Positions 22,571 through 33,190 of a stretch of 64,000 nucleotides of DNA are shown here, piece after piece; the first letter of the stretch is position 1, and each line of letters starts with the position of its first letter. The notes beneath the pieces were generated by a model. That model saw only the letters and a program-made list of their open reading frames with translations. It did no database searches and was not told the DNA's origin. The stretch lies in the NCBI GenBank assembly GCA_002189035.1, contig CM007989.1, positions 2,046,001-2,110,000 of the forward strand. The letters run 5' to 3'. A program made the position numbers and the translations under genes. The DNA comes from Utricularia gibba (lineage: Eukaryota; Streptophyta; Magnoliopsida; Lamiales; Lentibulariaceae).

Positions 22571-22804
22571 TTAGTCTTTGATCGCAAAGACTTTCGCGCG
22601 CTCCCCAGCTATTACATTTACAACGGTCGATTTTTCTCGGGTCGGGCCACAACATTCGTCATTCTCTAGAGCAAACCGAAAAGGGATATTTTTGGGCACC
22701 AAAATTTCCCAATCCCCGATCGGGGAGAACTCCACGGCGCCGCCATGGATCGTATATTCATCCCCTCCCTCGCCGCCGCAACACTCCGATGGGTCCATCG
22801 GCAT
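22571..22804 (-). CDS. Possible truncated exon, unknown protein
   Basis: A 77-codon frame beginning ATG CCG ATG GAC (MPMDPSECCGGEGGDEYTIH) with fairly even, protein-like composition (GDWEILVPKNIPFRFALEN). It lies in a short GC-rich patch (22600-22960) between MADS copy C and the intact SYT gene. The last six codons or so and the stop lie inside the MADS 5' flank sequence that also occurs upstream of copy D, so the frame appears to be cut by the junction of the duplicated block. I do not recognise the protein. It may be the first exon of a gene broken by the insertion, or chance. Confidence 0.3.
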   Translation of the reverse strand: MPMDPSECCGGEGGDEYTIHGGAVEFSPIGDWEILVPKNIPFRFALENDECCGPTREKSTVVNVIAGERAKVFAIKD

Positions 22805-23384
22805 CGCCGCCGCCAGTGAGAGAAAAACAAATCGTCAAGAACCTCGAAGTGTCTAGACATTCCGCGGAAGGTTGCTGATTCCGAAACCGAAGCTCCAGAA
22901 GCACAAAATCCTCGCAGAGGCACATAAAAACTTGGAGTCCATTCCCAACTCAGAGAGAACAAATAGACAACCGTTGCCTTTCGTGTGCAACTGTTGTCGT
23001 TTCTGAGAAAAAAAATGTGGAGTAAAAATTAGTCCAATTTTGGTACAAGACATGTAATAAACGGGACCCAGCGTTATTTGAGAGCACACCTGTCGCCTGT
23101 GTACCTTGCCGACTGGGGAAGGTCATCTCGTCTCCCTGCAGTGACACATTCCCAACAAACCGTAATCGGATTCAGGGCCACGCGGCGCCACCAGAGATGG
23201 ATATCTAAATGCGTCTTTTCCGAGTCTCTACTACCAAAAAATGCTATGGCGAATGACCAAAGGTGAAGCAGGTTATTTTATAATGCATGCTGTCTAGATG
23301 AGAGAATCTGCCGACAGAGTGATTCTTTTCGTGCTGGGTCGCCTATTAAACAGCCTAAAATCTGGACTTGAAGTGGATTAGGAG

Positions 23385-26300
23385 ATGGGATTTCTGAGTA
23401 CTGTGTTTGGTTTATGTGGGTTCGGCGTTGGGATTTCTGTTGGTGCGGGCGCCGGATATCTTTTCTTCATCTACTTTCAATCTATCGATGTCAAGGTAGT
23501 TTTCTCTATCAACTCTGTCGATGGAGTTTGCGGTTTCGTGTACTGCTTTTTCTTCACGTAGTATTGTAGCGCGCTTTTTCGGTGGCCTTTTAGTTTCCGG
23601 TAGTTTGCCCTGTCCTTCGTTGTGGTGACTGTGGATGGAGGAAACAGGAAAGACAGCGTATGTTCGATGCTGATCCATTTGTCCTTTTCGGTTTTTTGAG
23701 TATATGTATCGGATTATGTTTGGATTAGCCTCAGAAGTGTCTGTTAGAAGATCATGCCCATCTTTTCATGGATTGCTCTTTTTAATTCTTCATAATGTTC
23801 ATGAACTTCCTGCATTAATATTTTGGCTGTTGCTGACTGTAATTGAAGATTAGCATATCATGTGTAGACGGTTTTTGAGTGGTTAAGATATGATGTGCAG
23901 TTCTTGAACCAGTTTCTGAATTTTCTTTTTCAGGATCCAGTCATTAAACCACTGGTCGATCATGATTCAAAAAATTTACAGCGATTCCTTCCAGAAATAC
24001 CATTTTGGGTGAAGAATCCAGATTACGACCGTGTAACCTTTCTCACCTTTATTTGGGTTTCCCACATTTGTATCTCTCTGTCTTTTCTGTGACATTTTAT
24101 CTGATATCATAGGTTGACTGGCTCAACAAGTTTTTGGAGATCATGTGGCCTTACCTGGATAAAGTAATCGTTGTTTCGAGCATCATTCACCCTTTATTAC
24201 TAGGACTACATGCCATTTCAGCAGTTTTGCTTCCAATTCGTGTAACTTTTGTAGGCTATATGCAAGACAGCTGAAAACATAGCTACACCGATTATTCGTG
24301 AGCAAGCTCCTAAATATAAGATTGACTCTGTTAACTTTGCGTCTTTGACTCTGGGATGTCTGCCACCCACTTTTCAAGGTACATCAAGCTACTTTTTGGC
24401 TTTATCAAGTGCTTTTTGCATAGGACAGAAGCACTTTTGGGTGGTGGCTTTTACGTTTAGAACCCATTGTATGCTTGCTGTTCGTGTTTGTGTTCAACAT
24501 GTTTTGATGGCTCACTGTATTTTCATGCATTATAACTTTATATGCTCTCCGTATGTAGGCATTAAAGTTTACCTTACTGAAGAAAAAGAGTTGATCATGG
24601 AGCCTTGCATCAAGTGGGCAGGCAATCCTAATGTAACTGTTGCAGTGAAGGCATATGGACTGAAAGTAACTCTTCAGGTTGCTTGCTTCCTTGCTGCTTT
24701 GGTGGTTTCATGACAACTTAGAGATAACAAATTCTCATATGGATCATTCTACTCAAGTGTTTTTCTTCTTGAATCTACCCTGTGTTTTCTTATTTATGCG
24801 CAGAAAGACTACCATCTTTATAAACATCGGAACATTTAGCTTTCAGAAAGGCCAAATAACAAATTTTTCTATGCTGTTGCAGGTAGTGGATATGCAGGTT
24901 TTCATTCATCCACGGATAACTCTGAAGCCTCTGGTTCCAAGTTTTCCATGTTTTGCCAAAATCTATGTATCGTTGATGGAGAAGGTAGCCACATCTATGT
25001 GATAGAAGAAGTTGCAAAGTGCTTCACAGTTGAACAAAAATGAAAATTGATCTTCCCATGTATTCATTTTTTTTTTTCATTTCTTTATTCTCAGCCTCAT
25101 ATTGACTTCGGACTCAAGTTCGCTGGGGCAGATGTCATGTCAATTCCTGGACTCCACCATTATGTGCAGGTACCATTGTCTTACATTGTGCCTTGAGACA
25201 GTGAATATGGTCTCTCAATGTGATCAAAGTTCTATGAGAGGAAAAAACAGTAACAATGAATGTTAGATATAAAGAAAGTCCGTTTTAACGGGGATTACAT
25301 ATTCTATTTCATCTTTTTTGCGATAACCAGTAGATGCATTTGTTTTTCTTCAGCAACTCTGAAATATCTGGTGTTTGTATTGCATTTTCGACCTGATGTT
25401 TGGCTGGCTATGTTCTCTAGTTCTTCTCTTTTTTTTTGGATATTGAAAAGGATTTATGCACAGGAGCTTATCAAGGATCAAGTTGCCAGCATGTATCTCT
25501 GGCCTAAAACTCTTGAAGTTGAAGTCCTTGATCCCACAAAGTATGCATCTTCCTGTGATTTGAATATACGTTGAACACTCTTATTTTGGTTTCTAATGTA
25601 AAAGCTAATTCAATGTCACATGCCAATCAGAGCCATGAAGAAGCCTGTTGGAGTTCTCCATGTAAAGGTTTTGCGCGCTATGAATTTGAAGAAGAAAGAT
25701 CTGATGGGAGCATCAGATCCCTATGTAAAGCTGAACCTCACAGAAACTAAGGCTCCATCTAAAAAGACCACAGTGAAGCACAGCAATCTGAACCCTGAGT
25801 GGAACGAAGTCTTCACCCTGGTTGTAAAAGATCCTGAAACACAAGTTTTGGAACTCACTGTTTATGACTGGGAGCAGGTAGTTAATGCATTGCAAACTAT
25901 TGATCCTTAGAGCCAAGCTGATTTTATTGTTTCCTGATCAGATAAGCAAACATGATAAGATGGGCGTGAACGCTGTTCCCTTGAAGGAGCTTGTGCCTGA
26001 TGAGCCAGTGGTGAAGACGTTTGATCTTCTCAAGACACTGGACCCAAATGATCCTCAAAATGATAAAACTCGTGGACAGATCGAGCTGGAGTTGACATAC
26101 AAGCCTTTCAAGGAGGATGAAGCACTCAACGATGTTGAAGATTCAGATGCAGTTCAAAAGCCCCGTGAAGATGCACCAGATGGTGGTGGAGTGCTTGTGG
26201 TTACAATATATGAAGCTCTAGAACTTGAAGGAAAGCATCACACGAACCCCTACGCCCGCATCATCTTCCAAGGCGAAGAGCGGAAAACAAAGGTGTGCTG

Positions 26301-26862
26301 TTTTTATTTTAAACAACTGCTAGGAATTTGTGGTTGAGCATCAAACTTTTCTGGGTTTCATCAGCTTCCCTGCATCATCTCTCTCTGTTCCTGACTTGCC
26401 TCTATTTCCACAGCAAGTGAGGAAAAACCGGGATCCAAGGTGGGATGAGGAATTCACATTCATTCTTGATGAGCCGCCATCGAAAGAGAAGCTGCACGTG
26501 GAGGTACTCAGCACCTCAACCAAGATCGGCTTACTACATCCAAAGGTATTTACCAATACCATCCATCCTTGACATTGTTTTCATGGTAGAAGGCTTGAAG
26601 AGTGTGATGCCAACTTGTTCGAATGGACCCATTTTACATCTGGCTTCGCCTGCACGATGATCAAAACACCCACATTGAGCTGCAGCTTATCTTCTGATAT
26701 ACTGAAGTTTGTGGGAGTTGATGTGACAATCAGGAAACCTTGGGCTATGTGGATATCGACCTGAGCGATGTCGTCTCCAACCGGCGAATAAACGAGAAGT
26801 TCCATTTGATAGACTCCAAGAACGGACGCATCCAGGTGGAGCTGCAGTGGCAAACCTCCTGA
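23385..26862 (+). CDS. Plant synaptotagmin (SYT1-like, SMP + C2A + C2B)
   Basis: Twelve exons by eye. Exon 1 is 23385-23495 (37 codons, MGFLSTVFGLCGFGVGISVG and a hydrophobic membrane anchor). Exon 2 starts at 23934. The SMP (lipid-transfer) domain runs from exon 2 to about exon 7 (PEIPFWVKNPDYDRVDWLNK, GIKVYLTEEKELIMEPCIKW, PHIDFGLKFAGADVMSIPGL). C2A starts near 25637 (GVLHVKVLRAMNLKKKDLMG, then ASDPYVKLNL). C2B is in exons 10-12 (GGVLVVTIYEALELEGKHHT to HLIDSKNGRIQVELQWQTS). The last exon ends at TGA 26860-26862. All splice sites I followed are GT-AG. Arabidopsis SYT1 tethers ER to plasma membrane and aids membrane integrity under stress; role by homology. The gene is complete and is the apparent source of the SYT fragments in the cluster. 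Confidence 0.93.
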
Positions 26863-27099
26863 GTTCTTCCAAGTCCGTACATGATGGCTGCTTGCTGGTG
26901 TGCCGGAGCTCACCCTTATTTACTACATGTTTGGCTTCCTTTTTTCTGAAGAACAATATACTTGTGGGACTTCTGTTTTGAGAAATACAAAAATGAAAGG
27001 AAATTAAAGCAGAGTAGCCGCGCATCTCCATTTTATACTCTGCTACTTCGTTGTGCAGGCACCTAGCCGAGAAGGCGTCGTCGGTTTATTAAACCAGAA

Positions 27100-27450
27100 G
27101 GTAAAAGCTAAGCATTTTATTCTTCTGTCATCCATTAACATAACAGATTAAACACTCTTCGTTCACTGGATACAAGTTACAGACGGCATTGGCAATGCAC
27201 ATGATCACATATCTTGTCTGTGATATAAACAATCAGTTCAGAAAAAAGAGAAAAAAATGGGAGCTTCATCTAAAAGTGGGAGAGAACTTACTGAAGCCTT
27301 CCAATGAGTTCGTAACTGAACTCGTGAATAATACTGAGACCTTCACCACGCACGGAAAGAATTCCAACAGCAACTTCCTCAGTCATCTTCGTGACTCTCT
27401 TGGCTCTCCACAGTTCTCAAACACGGTCATTTGCAGATCAGTCAGAGGGA
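27100..27450 (-). pseudogene. ERD7 / senescence-domain gene fragment
   Basis: On the minus strand this matches the ERD7-like gene: part of intron 1, exon 2 with substitutions and an internal deletion of about 40 bp (the SKAGQKFFSLLPGEIVLA region is missing), intron 2, the first bases of exon 3, then a jump into the 3' UTR. The exon 3 to 3' UTR junction falls at the same place as in the fragment at 20310-20690. It lies between the intact SYT gene and MADS copy D. Confidence 0.82.
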
Positions 27451-27799
27451 CGGAAGATGGGCTGTAATTTGAGCACTTTGGATTTGCAATTTTTTCAAGA
27501 TGCGTTCTTTCATGGTGGACGAACCATTAACAGGCAACCATGAAAGATCATTTGGAAACAGTTACAGACATGGCCAAAATGAAACACTGCTTCATTGAAT
27601 TCGCAATTCCATGAGGAAAGAAGAAGAAAATCTAGTGTTTGCCCTTCAATTAAAGTGCAAACTACCTAGCATGGCTCCTTGTGAGATTATTAAGACCAAA
27701 TGAAAGCAATATTTCTAAAACAGTGAATTCTATCAGAAGACAGTGAACTGCGCTTTTGACAATGGAGACGATTTCGCACCATCTTCATCTTCCGCACGA

Positions 27800-28948
27800 T
27801 TAGAGAAGGGCAACATCATTTCCAACTAGAAAGCCATTATCGTAGCAGTAAGGCCACGATGAATGAGGCAACATCATCTGCGGTTGGAATGGAGGCATAC
27901 CCGATGATTCAAAATTCCATATTGCGGGATGGAGAGCCATGCTTTCTTGAACTGGGAAATTGACCGTGTCCACTGCTTGAGTTGCCCTCATCTGCTGCTG
28001 AAACCATGCGACCTCAGGGGTTCCGAAGTTCCACATTCCGGGATAAAGATCCCCGCTTTCTTGAACTGTAAAACCCGCAACGGCCCCTGCTTGAATTTCT
28101 TGCGGCTGAAACTGAATCATGTTAGATGATTCAAGGTTCCACATTCCGGGATAACGATCCCCGCTTTCTTGAACTGTAAAACCCGCAAAGGCCCCTGCTT
28201 GAGTTTCTTGCGGCTGAAACTGAATCATGTCAGATGATTCAAGGTTCGACATTTCAGGATATAGATCCCCGCTTTCTTGAACTGTAAAACCCACAACAGC
28301 CCCTGGTTGAGTTTCTTGCCGCTGAAACTGAACCATGTCAGATGACTTCCACATTTCAGGATAAAGATCCCCGATTTCTTGAACTGCAAGACCCGCAAGT
28401 TGAGTTTCTTGCGGCTGAAACTGAAACATGCAAGATGATTCAGGGTTCCACAGCTCGGGATAAACATCCCTGCTTTCTTGAACTGTAACATTCCCTGCTT
28501 GAGTTGCCATTATGGTGTCTATCCATCGTTCGGCCGTGTCGATCTTAGCCTTCAGCAACTCAACAAAACATTCCAACTCCCCTCCCGACAACGAACCAAT
28601 CCCTTCATCATAGACAGAGTGGTTGTCCTGGTTGTTCTTTTCCGTCATCTGCTCTGTCTGATCCTTGAACAAATCAGACAAGTGATAGGTTTTGGTTCGA
28701 GAACCATAACCCCCCTTTCTGGACTCGTAGCACTCTATCAATCTTTCAAGAACTTCCGGTTCAGGAGGCCACACCGATGGCTCATTGGATTCTCCAAAGG
28801 GATCCTGAATGATCATCCCAACCTCCACATCACAAAGAACAGAGAGCTCGGAAGCAGATTTTTCAAGGGCCTTCTTCCTTTTCTGAAACGCCCTTCTCCG
28901 TTCCTTCTCACTTCGTATCAGTTCCATGCGCAACTTCGCTCTTCCCAT
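27800..28948 (-). CDS. Type I (M-gamma) MADS-box protein, copy D (intact, longest)
   Basis: A single exon, 382 residues from the canonical MGRAKLRMEL start at 28948; an upstream in-frame ATG at 29008 would add 20 residues. The MADS domain has a normal MGR start. The M-gamma VWPPEPEVLERLIECYES block follows, then a helical region (GELECFVELLKAKIDTAERW) and six tandem units of about 35 residues. The fourth unit (GDRYPGMWNLESSNMIQF) has no counterpart in copy A. The shared C-terminus PHSSWPYCYDNGFLVGNDVA is present. This is the only copy with both an intact frame and an intact DNA-contact start. Family members pair with other type I MADS proteins in female gametophyte and endosperm; expression here is not known. 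Confidence 0.87.
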   Translation of the reverse strand: MGRAKLRMELIRSEKERRRAFQKRKKALEKSASELSVLCDVEVGMIIQDPFGESNEPSVWPPEPEVLERLIECYESRKGGYGSRTKTYHLSDLFKDQTEQMTEKNNQDNHSVYDEGIGSLSGGELECFVELLKAKIDTAERWIDTIMATQAGNVTVQESRDVYPELWNPESSCMFQFQPQETQLAGLAVQEIGDLYPEMWKSSDMVQFQRQETQPGAVVGFTVQESGDLYPEMSNLESSDMIQFQPQETQAGAFAGFTVQESGDRYPGMWNLESSNMIQFQPQEIQAGAVAGFTVQESGDLYPGMWNFGTPEVAWFQQQMRATQAVDTVNFPVQESMALHPAIWNFESSGMPPFQPQMMLPHSSWPYCYDNGFLVGNDVALL

Positions 28949-29019
28949 CTTCCAAAACGATGTCTTGGCAAGAAGAGAGTTATCAACACAACTGAAACTC
29001 TCATTCATATACTACTACA

Positions 29020-29152
29020 TTGTTTCCTTCATTAGTCTTTGATCGCAAAGACTCATTAAGGAAACAAGATCTGTTGGCGCGGGGTATATTTTCTCTACGA
29101 TGCCAAGGTAGTCTTTGACCGCAAAGACTCATTAAGGAAACAGTATCTGTTG
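29020..29152. repeat. Two diverged palindromes flanking a SYT exon 1 remnant
   Basis: The first imperfect inverted repeat has arms 29020-29041 and 29046-29067 (22 bp, two mismatches, loop ATCG). The second has arms 29110-29117 and 29122-29129 (8 bp) with the same downstream sequence CATTAAGGAAAC as the first. Between them, 29070-29107 is a shortened copy of the end of SYT exon 1 and its splice donor. Both are related to the perfect palindrome at 17751-17810. Confidence 0.85.
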
Positions 29153-29160
29153 ATTGTCTG

Positions 29161-29460
29161 TTCAAGTTCCATTTGATAGACTCCAAGAACCGACGGATCC
29201 ACGTGGAGCTCCTGTGGCTGCCTCCTGACCTGTCCGAAGTCCGATCAAGATGGCTGCTTGCTGGTGTGCCGGAGCTCACCCTTATATATTACATGCTTGG
29301 CCTCCTTTTTTCCAAAGAACAATATACTTGTGGGACTTCTGTTTTGAGAAATACAAAAATGAAAGGAAATTAAAGCAGAGAAGTCGTCGTCGTCGTCGGT
29401 TTATGAAACTGCGATCGGAACGCCGCGGTGAACCAGAAGGTGAAGGCTAAGGATTTTATT
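29161..29460 (+). pseudogene. Synaptotagmin last-exon and 3' UTR fragment
   Basis: It matches 26806 to about 27105 of the intact SYT gene: the codons for FHLIDSKN, a diverged stop region, then the same 3' UTR (GATGGCTGCTTGCTGGTGTG). It lies directly before the 3' UTR of the intact ERD7-like gene, so the SYT-end/ERD7-end junction exists twice, once on each side of MADS copy D. Confidence 0.85.
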
Positions 29461-29571
29461 CTTCTGTCATCCATTAACTACACGAAGCTACAACAAACAG
29501 ATTAAACACTCTCCTTTCACTGGATACAAGTTACAGACGGCATTGGCAATGCACATGATCTCGATCATGAA

Positions 29572-31113
29572 TCACCATTTGCTGAGTTTGGGTTGCATGG
29601 CAGCCTTGGCAAGACGAGTGGGCTTCAAAGCGCCTTTAGGATTCAACGCCTTGCGTATCTTGAAGACTGCCCAGGCAGCCCCAATCGCATGCCCCGCTGC
29701 ATCTAGTCCTTCATTCGTCATCTTCCCCGCTTCTTCTCCGTACCTGCAAACATCCAATCTCATTAGCATTGTTTCTGGGTTTATTTGTGGATGCTTCTAT
29801 AGTTGACGTTGTAAGACCTTTGGGAGACCAGCCCTGTTGTTACGACTGAAGTTGTTGACATGACGTTCTTCCCGGCGACTTCAACAGCATCACATATCTT
29901 GTCTGTGAGATAAACAACCAGGTAAGAAAAAAAGAGAAAAAAAATGGGAGCTTTATCTGAAAGTGGGCGGGAACTTACTGAAGCCTTCCAATGAGGCAAG
30001 CACAATTTCACCAGGAAGAAGGCTGAAGAACTTCTGCCCTGCTTTTGAGTTCGCAACTGAACTGGTGAAGAATCCTGAGACCTTCACCACACCGGAAAGA
30101 ATTCCAAGAGCAACTTCCTCAGTCCTCTTCGTCACTCTCTTGGCTCTGCATAGTTCTCAAAGACGGTCATTTCTAGATCACACAGTCATAAAGGAAGGAA
30201 TTTATGCACTAAATGCAATAGATTTGTGTACCTCTGGACTCTTCTCATTGCCTGGGGCTGACTTCAGATACGGGCCCTTTACCCACTCTCTTTTTCAAGA
30301 ACTCGTTACCCCATTTGAGACGATCCACAGTCACATCTCCACACCAGAGTATGGCTCTGATGACCATCCCTGAGCCAGAAGCTATCATCCTCGCAAAGCT
30401 TCCGCTGAAGTCATCTACATTGGGAGCCAGAGTTGTCCAATATGCAGAGGCGCTTTTCTCTATTTCCTCCTTATTCTCCACCATCTCCGCCGGAGAAACC
30501 TTCTTCGCCACACTGCCCCACCATTCCTTGTCCTTTGCTGTCGCCTTCTCGGCCTTGAAAGCGCTGAATTTCTCGAGGAGCGAATCCAATTCCTTCAAGG
30601 ATTTTTCCTGCCCCTTCGCGGCTATCGTCAAACCGTAATTCAAAATGGTGTCGGTGGTCGAGTCTCCGGCTTCAGGAGGAGCCCTGAGAGTAAAAAAGTA
30701 ATGGGATTCATCGAGCTTCACTGCAGCTTCATCTCTCGCAAGCGGCCACTGAATCTCTTCTCCCACTCGCGCCAAGGCAGCTACGATGTTACCCCCCTGC
30801 TTCAACTGAACTATGGAGAACTCACCGCTCGCAAGCTCAACACTTTGGTCTTCGTCGATCAAGTGCACCAACGCACCAGGGATACGAATGATCACTTCCT
30901 CCGATGAATCAAACGAAGCAGGATTCATTGACACTTTCCCCCTTTCCTCCTCCTCTTCTTCCCGAAACAGGTTTTCTGCCAAATCTTTGATTTCAACCGA
31001 GGGATATAAAGAGGTCTTCCCCGTAGGATTCGAACAGAACGGAGACTCGGAATCGGGATTGGTCGAAATGACTTGTGGGTATAGCGAATCGCTCTTCTTC
31101 CAGAATTCTCCAT
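29572..31113 (-). CDS. ERD7-like senescence/dehydration-associated protein (apparent frameshifts)
   Basis: Four exons; exon 1 ends at 30232 and the stop is at 29574-29572 (ending KLSKW). The N-terminal part has the family blocks DSLYPQVISTNPDSE and SLYPSVEIKDLAENLF. The senescence domain (PF06911) runs from about ARVGEEIQW to the C-terminus, including GILSGVVKVSGFFTSSVANS, KICDAVEVAGKNVMSTTS and AAGHAIGAAWAVFKIRKALN. ERD7 proteins associate with membrane lipids and respond to drought, cold and senescence. Two problems: the only suitable ATG (31113, MENSGRR) is out of frame with DSLYPQV, and the frame shifts again at a C run near 30250 (SEVSP to QAMRRVQR). Both are one-base events. Without them the gene is complete. 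It could be a consensus error or a young pseudogene. Confidence 0.82.
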
Positions 31114-32662
31114 ATGTGTGCGTAATGATGATACAGATCGAGCTTGGATTTTCTCTTCGTGCTATTTAAATGGAGTGAATCTTCTGACAGAAGAAAGGAA
31201 TGAAAAACTGAAAAAAAAAACAAAAAACAAAAGGAAACCCCCACAGGCCACAGCACACAAACACACGGTGACTTCGCTACACGTCGCGGCGATCGGAATA
31301 AAAAAACACAGCCCGCGTTGCAACCGCGGAAATCAGTCACCGACATTTAAAAGCCCATCTCACGGAATACGCGTGGGCTTCCGGTATCCTGGCCCAGCCG
31401 GGAGTACCAACTCGGTGGGTACGAATACAAGTCAATTCAAATGTCTTTCGGGTTGATCCGTGACTCATAACTATGTCGATCCATCTATACATATTCATCG
31501 AATTGTAATTTTTTATGGTGATTTGATGGGTTCAACCAGTTAACAGTTGGATTTATGATCTCTATATCACCCCTCTTAAGTAAATCATAAAATGTTATTT
31601 GTAAATCCAAATAATCATAAATTAAATATATTATTGTAAATAAATTTTTGTTTCACGCTTTTTAAATTCAAACAATTTAAATCTCAATAATTTTTATGGA
31701 ATTATCTAATATCAACCCTATCTACATAATAATGGTCTTGTTTACACATTTGTCGTCAAGCTCAATCAAGAGATCAACCCCGTAAAAAAAGCACACAAAC
31801 AATTTTAACAGATGGTGCTTAGTTCACCCAAATAAGCATGCGGTGTTTGTTATGGAGCCAGATCAGTGTCATTGAGAATTCTCCCTCAAATCCTATGGCC
31901 TGAAGTCATGAAGGAGCATCTCCTGGCTGGGGACGAAGGCCCCCTTAATGCTCTATTCATGAAACCTCCTTCCTGTGGGATCTGCTGACATCAACACATG
32001 GCCAATAAGCATACATACTTGCCCACCTCAACGGGTTAGCACATGTTCTGAGATCCATGCTTGGTAACAGGGAAGAAGAGAGCAGCAACAAGAAATAAAT
32101 GAGAAGACTGCAAGGTCGATGATAGACATACAAGATAAATGATCCCGGGCTCAGATATCGAGCACCTTGGTGGATGATTCTTCATGGGGAATGTGCGGGT
32201 GATAACACCAGCAATTTTCATTAGAATGGATGAGATTAGATGGCTTTGGTTTTAATCTAAGAAAGAGAGATGGAGGAACAGAGGAAGGCACGAGAGGTAT
32301 GGGAGGAGGACAGGAGAACATGGCCGGGCGGCCACCCTGAGTAAAAGCTGCAGGGGTGTACAATCTGTCTTTGACCATTCCAAAAATAAAAAAGAGAAGA
32401 CCATCCTTGAGTGAAATATTCAATTTTAACAAAATGCAACTTCAGATGGACAAAATCTGTCGAAGAAACGATAATATAAAGATGCAGCAAGAAGAAGAAA
32501 AGATCTACACCCAGTATAGGCACACTGAACTATACATGAAGCTCAGTCGTTGCTACACAAAGGAATAATCACCGATTCTCCACGGGCAAGCCAACTACTA
32601 GTAAAAAAAACGACCCAACTCCAAATCCAGACGGAAAAAAACAAGCAGCAACCGTCCAGAGA
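31114..32662. other. Intergenic, ERD7 promoter and CSP 3' region
   Basis: The ERD7 upstream region (31114-31480) is followed by an AT-rich spacer (31490-31760). 31800-32662 probably contains the long, possibly spliced 3' UTR of the cold-shock gene. No coding family recognised. Confidence 0.45.
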
Positions 32663-33190
32663 TTAACGGCTAGGATTTGGGCAGTCACGAGCAAAATGCC
32701 CATCTTCACCGCATGAGTAGCAGCCCCCTCCACCGTACCTTCCGCCTCCTCCACCGCCACCGCCGTCACCCTGCGAGCAATCTCTCGCCATATGACCACT
32801 CTCACCGCATTTGAAACAGCCCCCTCCACCGCCGCCGCCTCCACGAGGACCGCCGCCACGGCTGCCACTGTTGTAGCCGCCGCCGCCGCCACTGTTGTAG
32901 CCGCCGCCGCCACCGCCGCCGCCTCTTCCCCCGTAAGATCCACGGGTGCTCCCCTGGACCTGCGAGCCACCGGGTCCGGTGACATTCCACGCCTTAGCGC
33001 GGCCGTCGTTGCCGTGCTCCACGACATACTCAACAGCTTCGCCATCGGCAAGGGTGCGAAAACCTTCAGCCTTTATGGCGCTTTGGTGAACAAAGAGATC
33101 CTCGCTGCCATCGTCGGGGGTGATGAAACCGTAGCCCTTCTCGACGCTGAACCACTTCACAGTCCCCTTTTTCACATCTCCGTCCGCCAT
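32663..33190 (-). CDS. Cold-shock domain / zinc-knuckle glycine-rich RNA-binding protein (CSP2/GRP2-like)
   Basis: A single exon of 175 residues from [20 protein letters not shown] (33190); the open frame extends 14 codons upstream but only to TTG. The cold-shock domain covers about residues 8-72, with the RNP1-like KGYGFITP and RNP2-like DLFVHQSAI motifs. A long glycine-rich linker holds two CCHC zinc knuckles, [14 protein letters not shown] and [14 protein letters not shown], the latter close to the C-terminus (PNPSR). This domain order and two knuckles match the small plant CSPs (AtCSP2/GRP2), nucleic-acid chaperones that unwind RNA and act in cold response and flowering time. Length is usual. 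The antisense frame over the Gly-rich part is an artefact of GGN codons. Confidence 0.94.
   Translation of the reverse strand: MADGDVKKGTVKWFSVEKGYGFITPDDGSEDLFVHQSAIKAEGFRTLADGEAVEYVVEHGNDGRAKAWNVTGPGGSQVQGSTRGSYGGRGGGGGGGGYNSGGGGGYNSGSRGGGPRGGGGGGGGCFKCGESGHMARDCSQGDGGGGGGGGRYGGGGCYSCGEDGHFARDCPNPSR

Noticed and set aside
22017-22574. 185-residue plus-strand frame, identical at 28478-29035
   Set aside because: It is the exact antisense of the MADS domain region in copies C and D. Its identity simply reflects the shared DNA tract; it has no protein features of its own.
23385-26862. Possibility that the full-length SYT gene is itself a pseudogene
   Set aside because: All twelve exons, splice sites and the stop could be followed without a break, unlike the fragments nearby.
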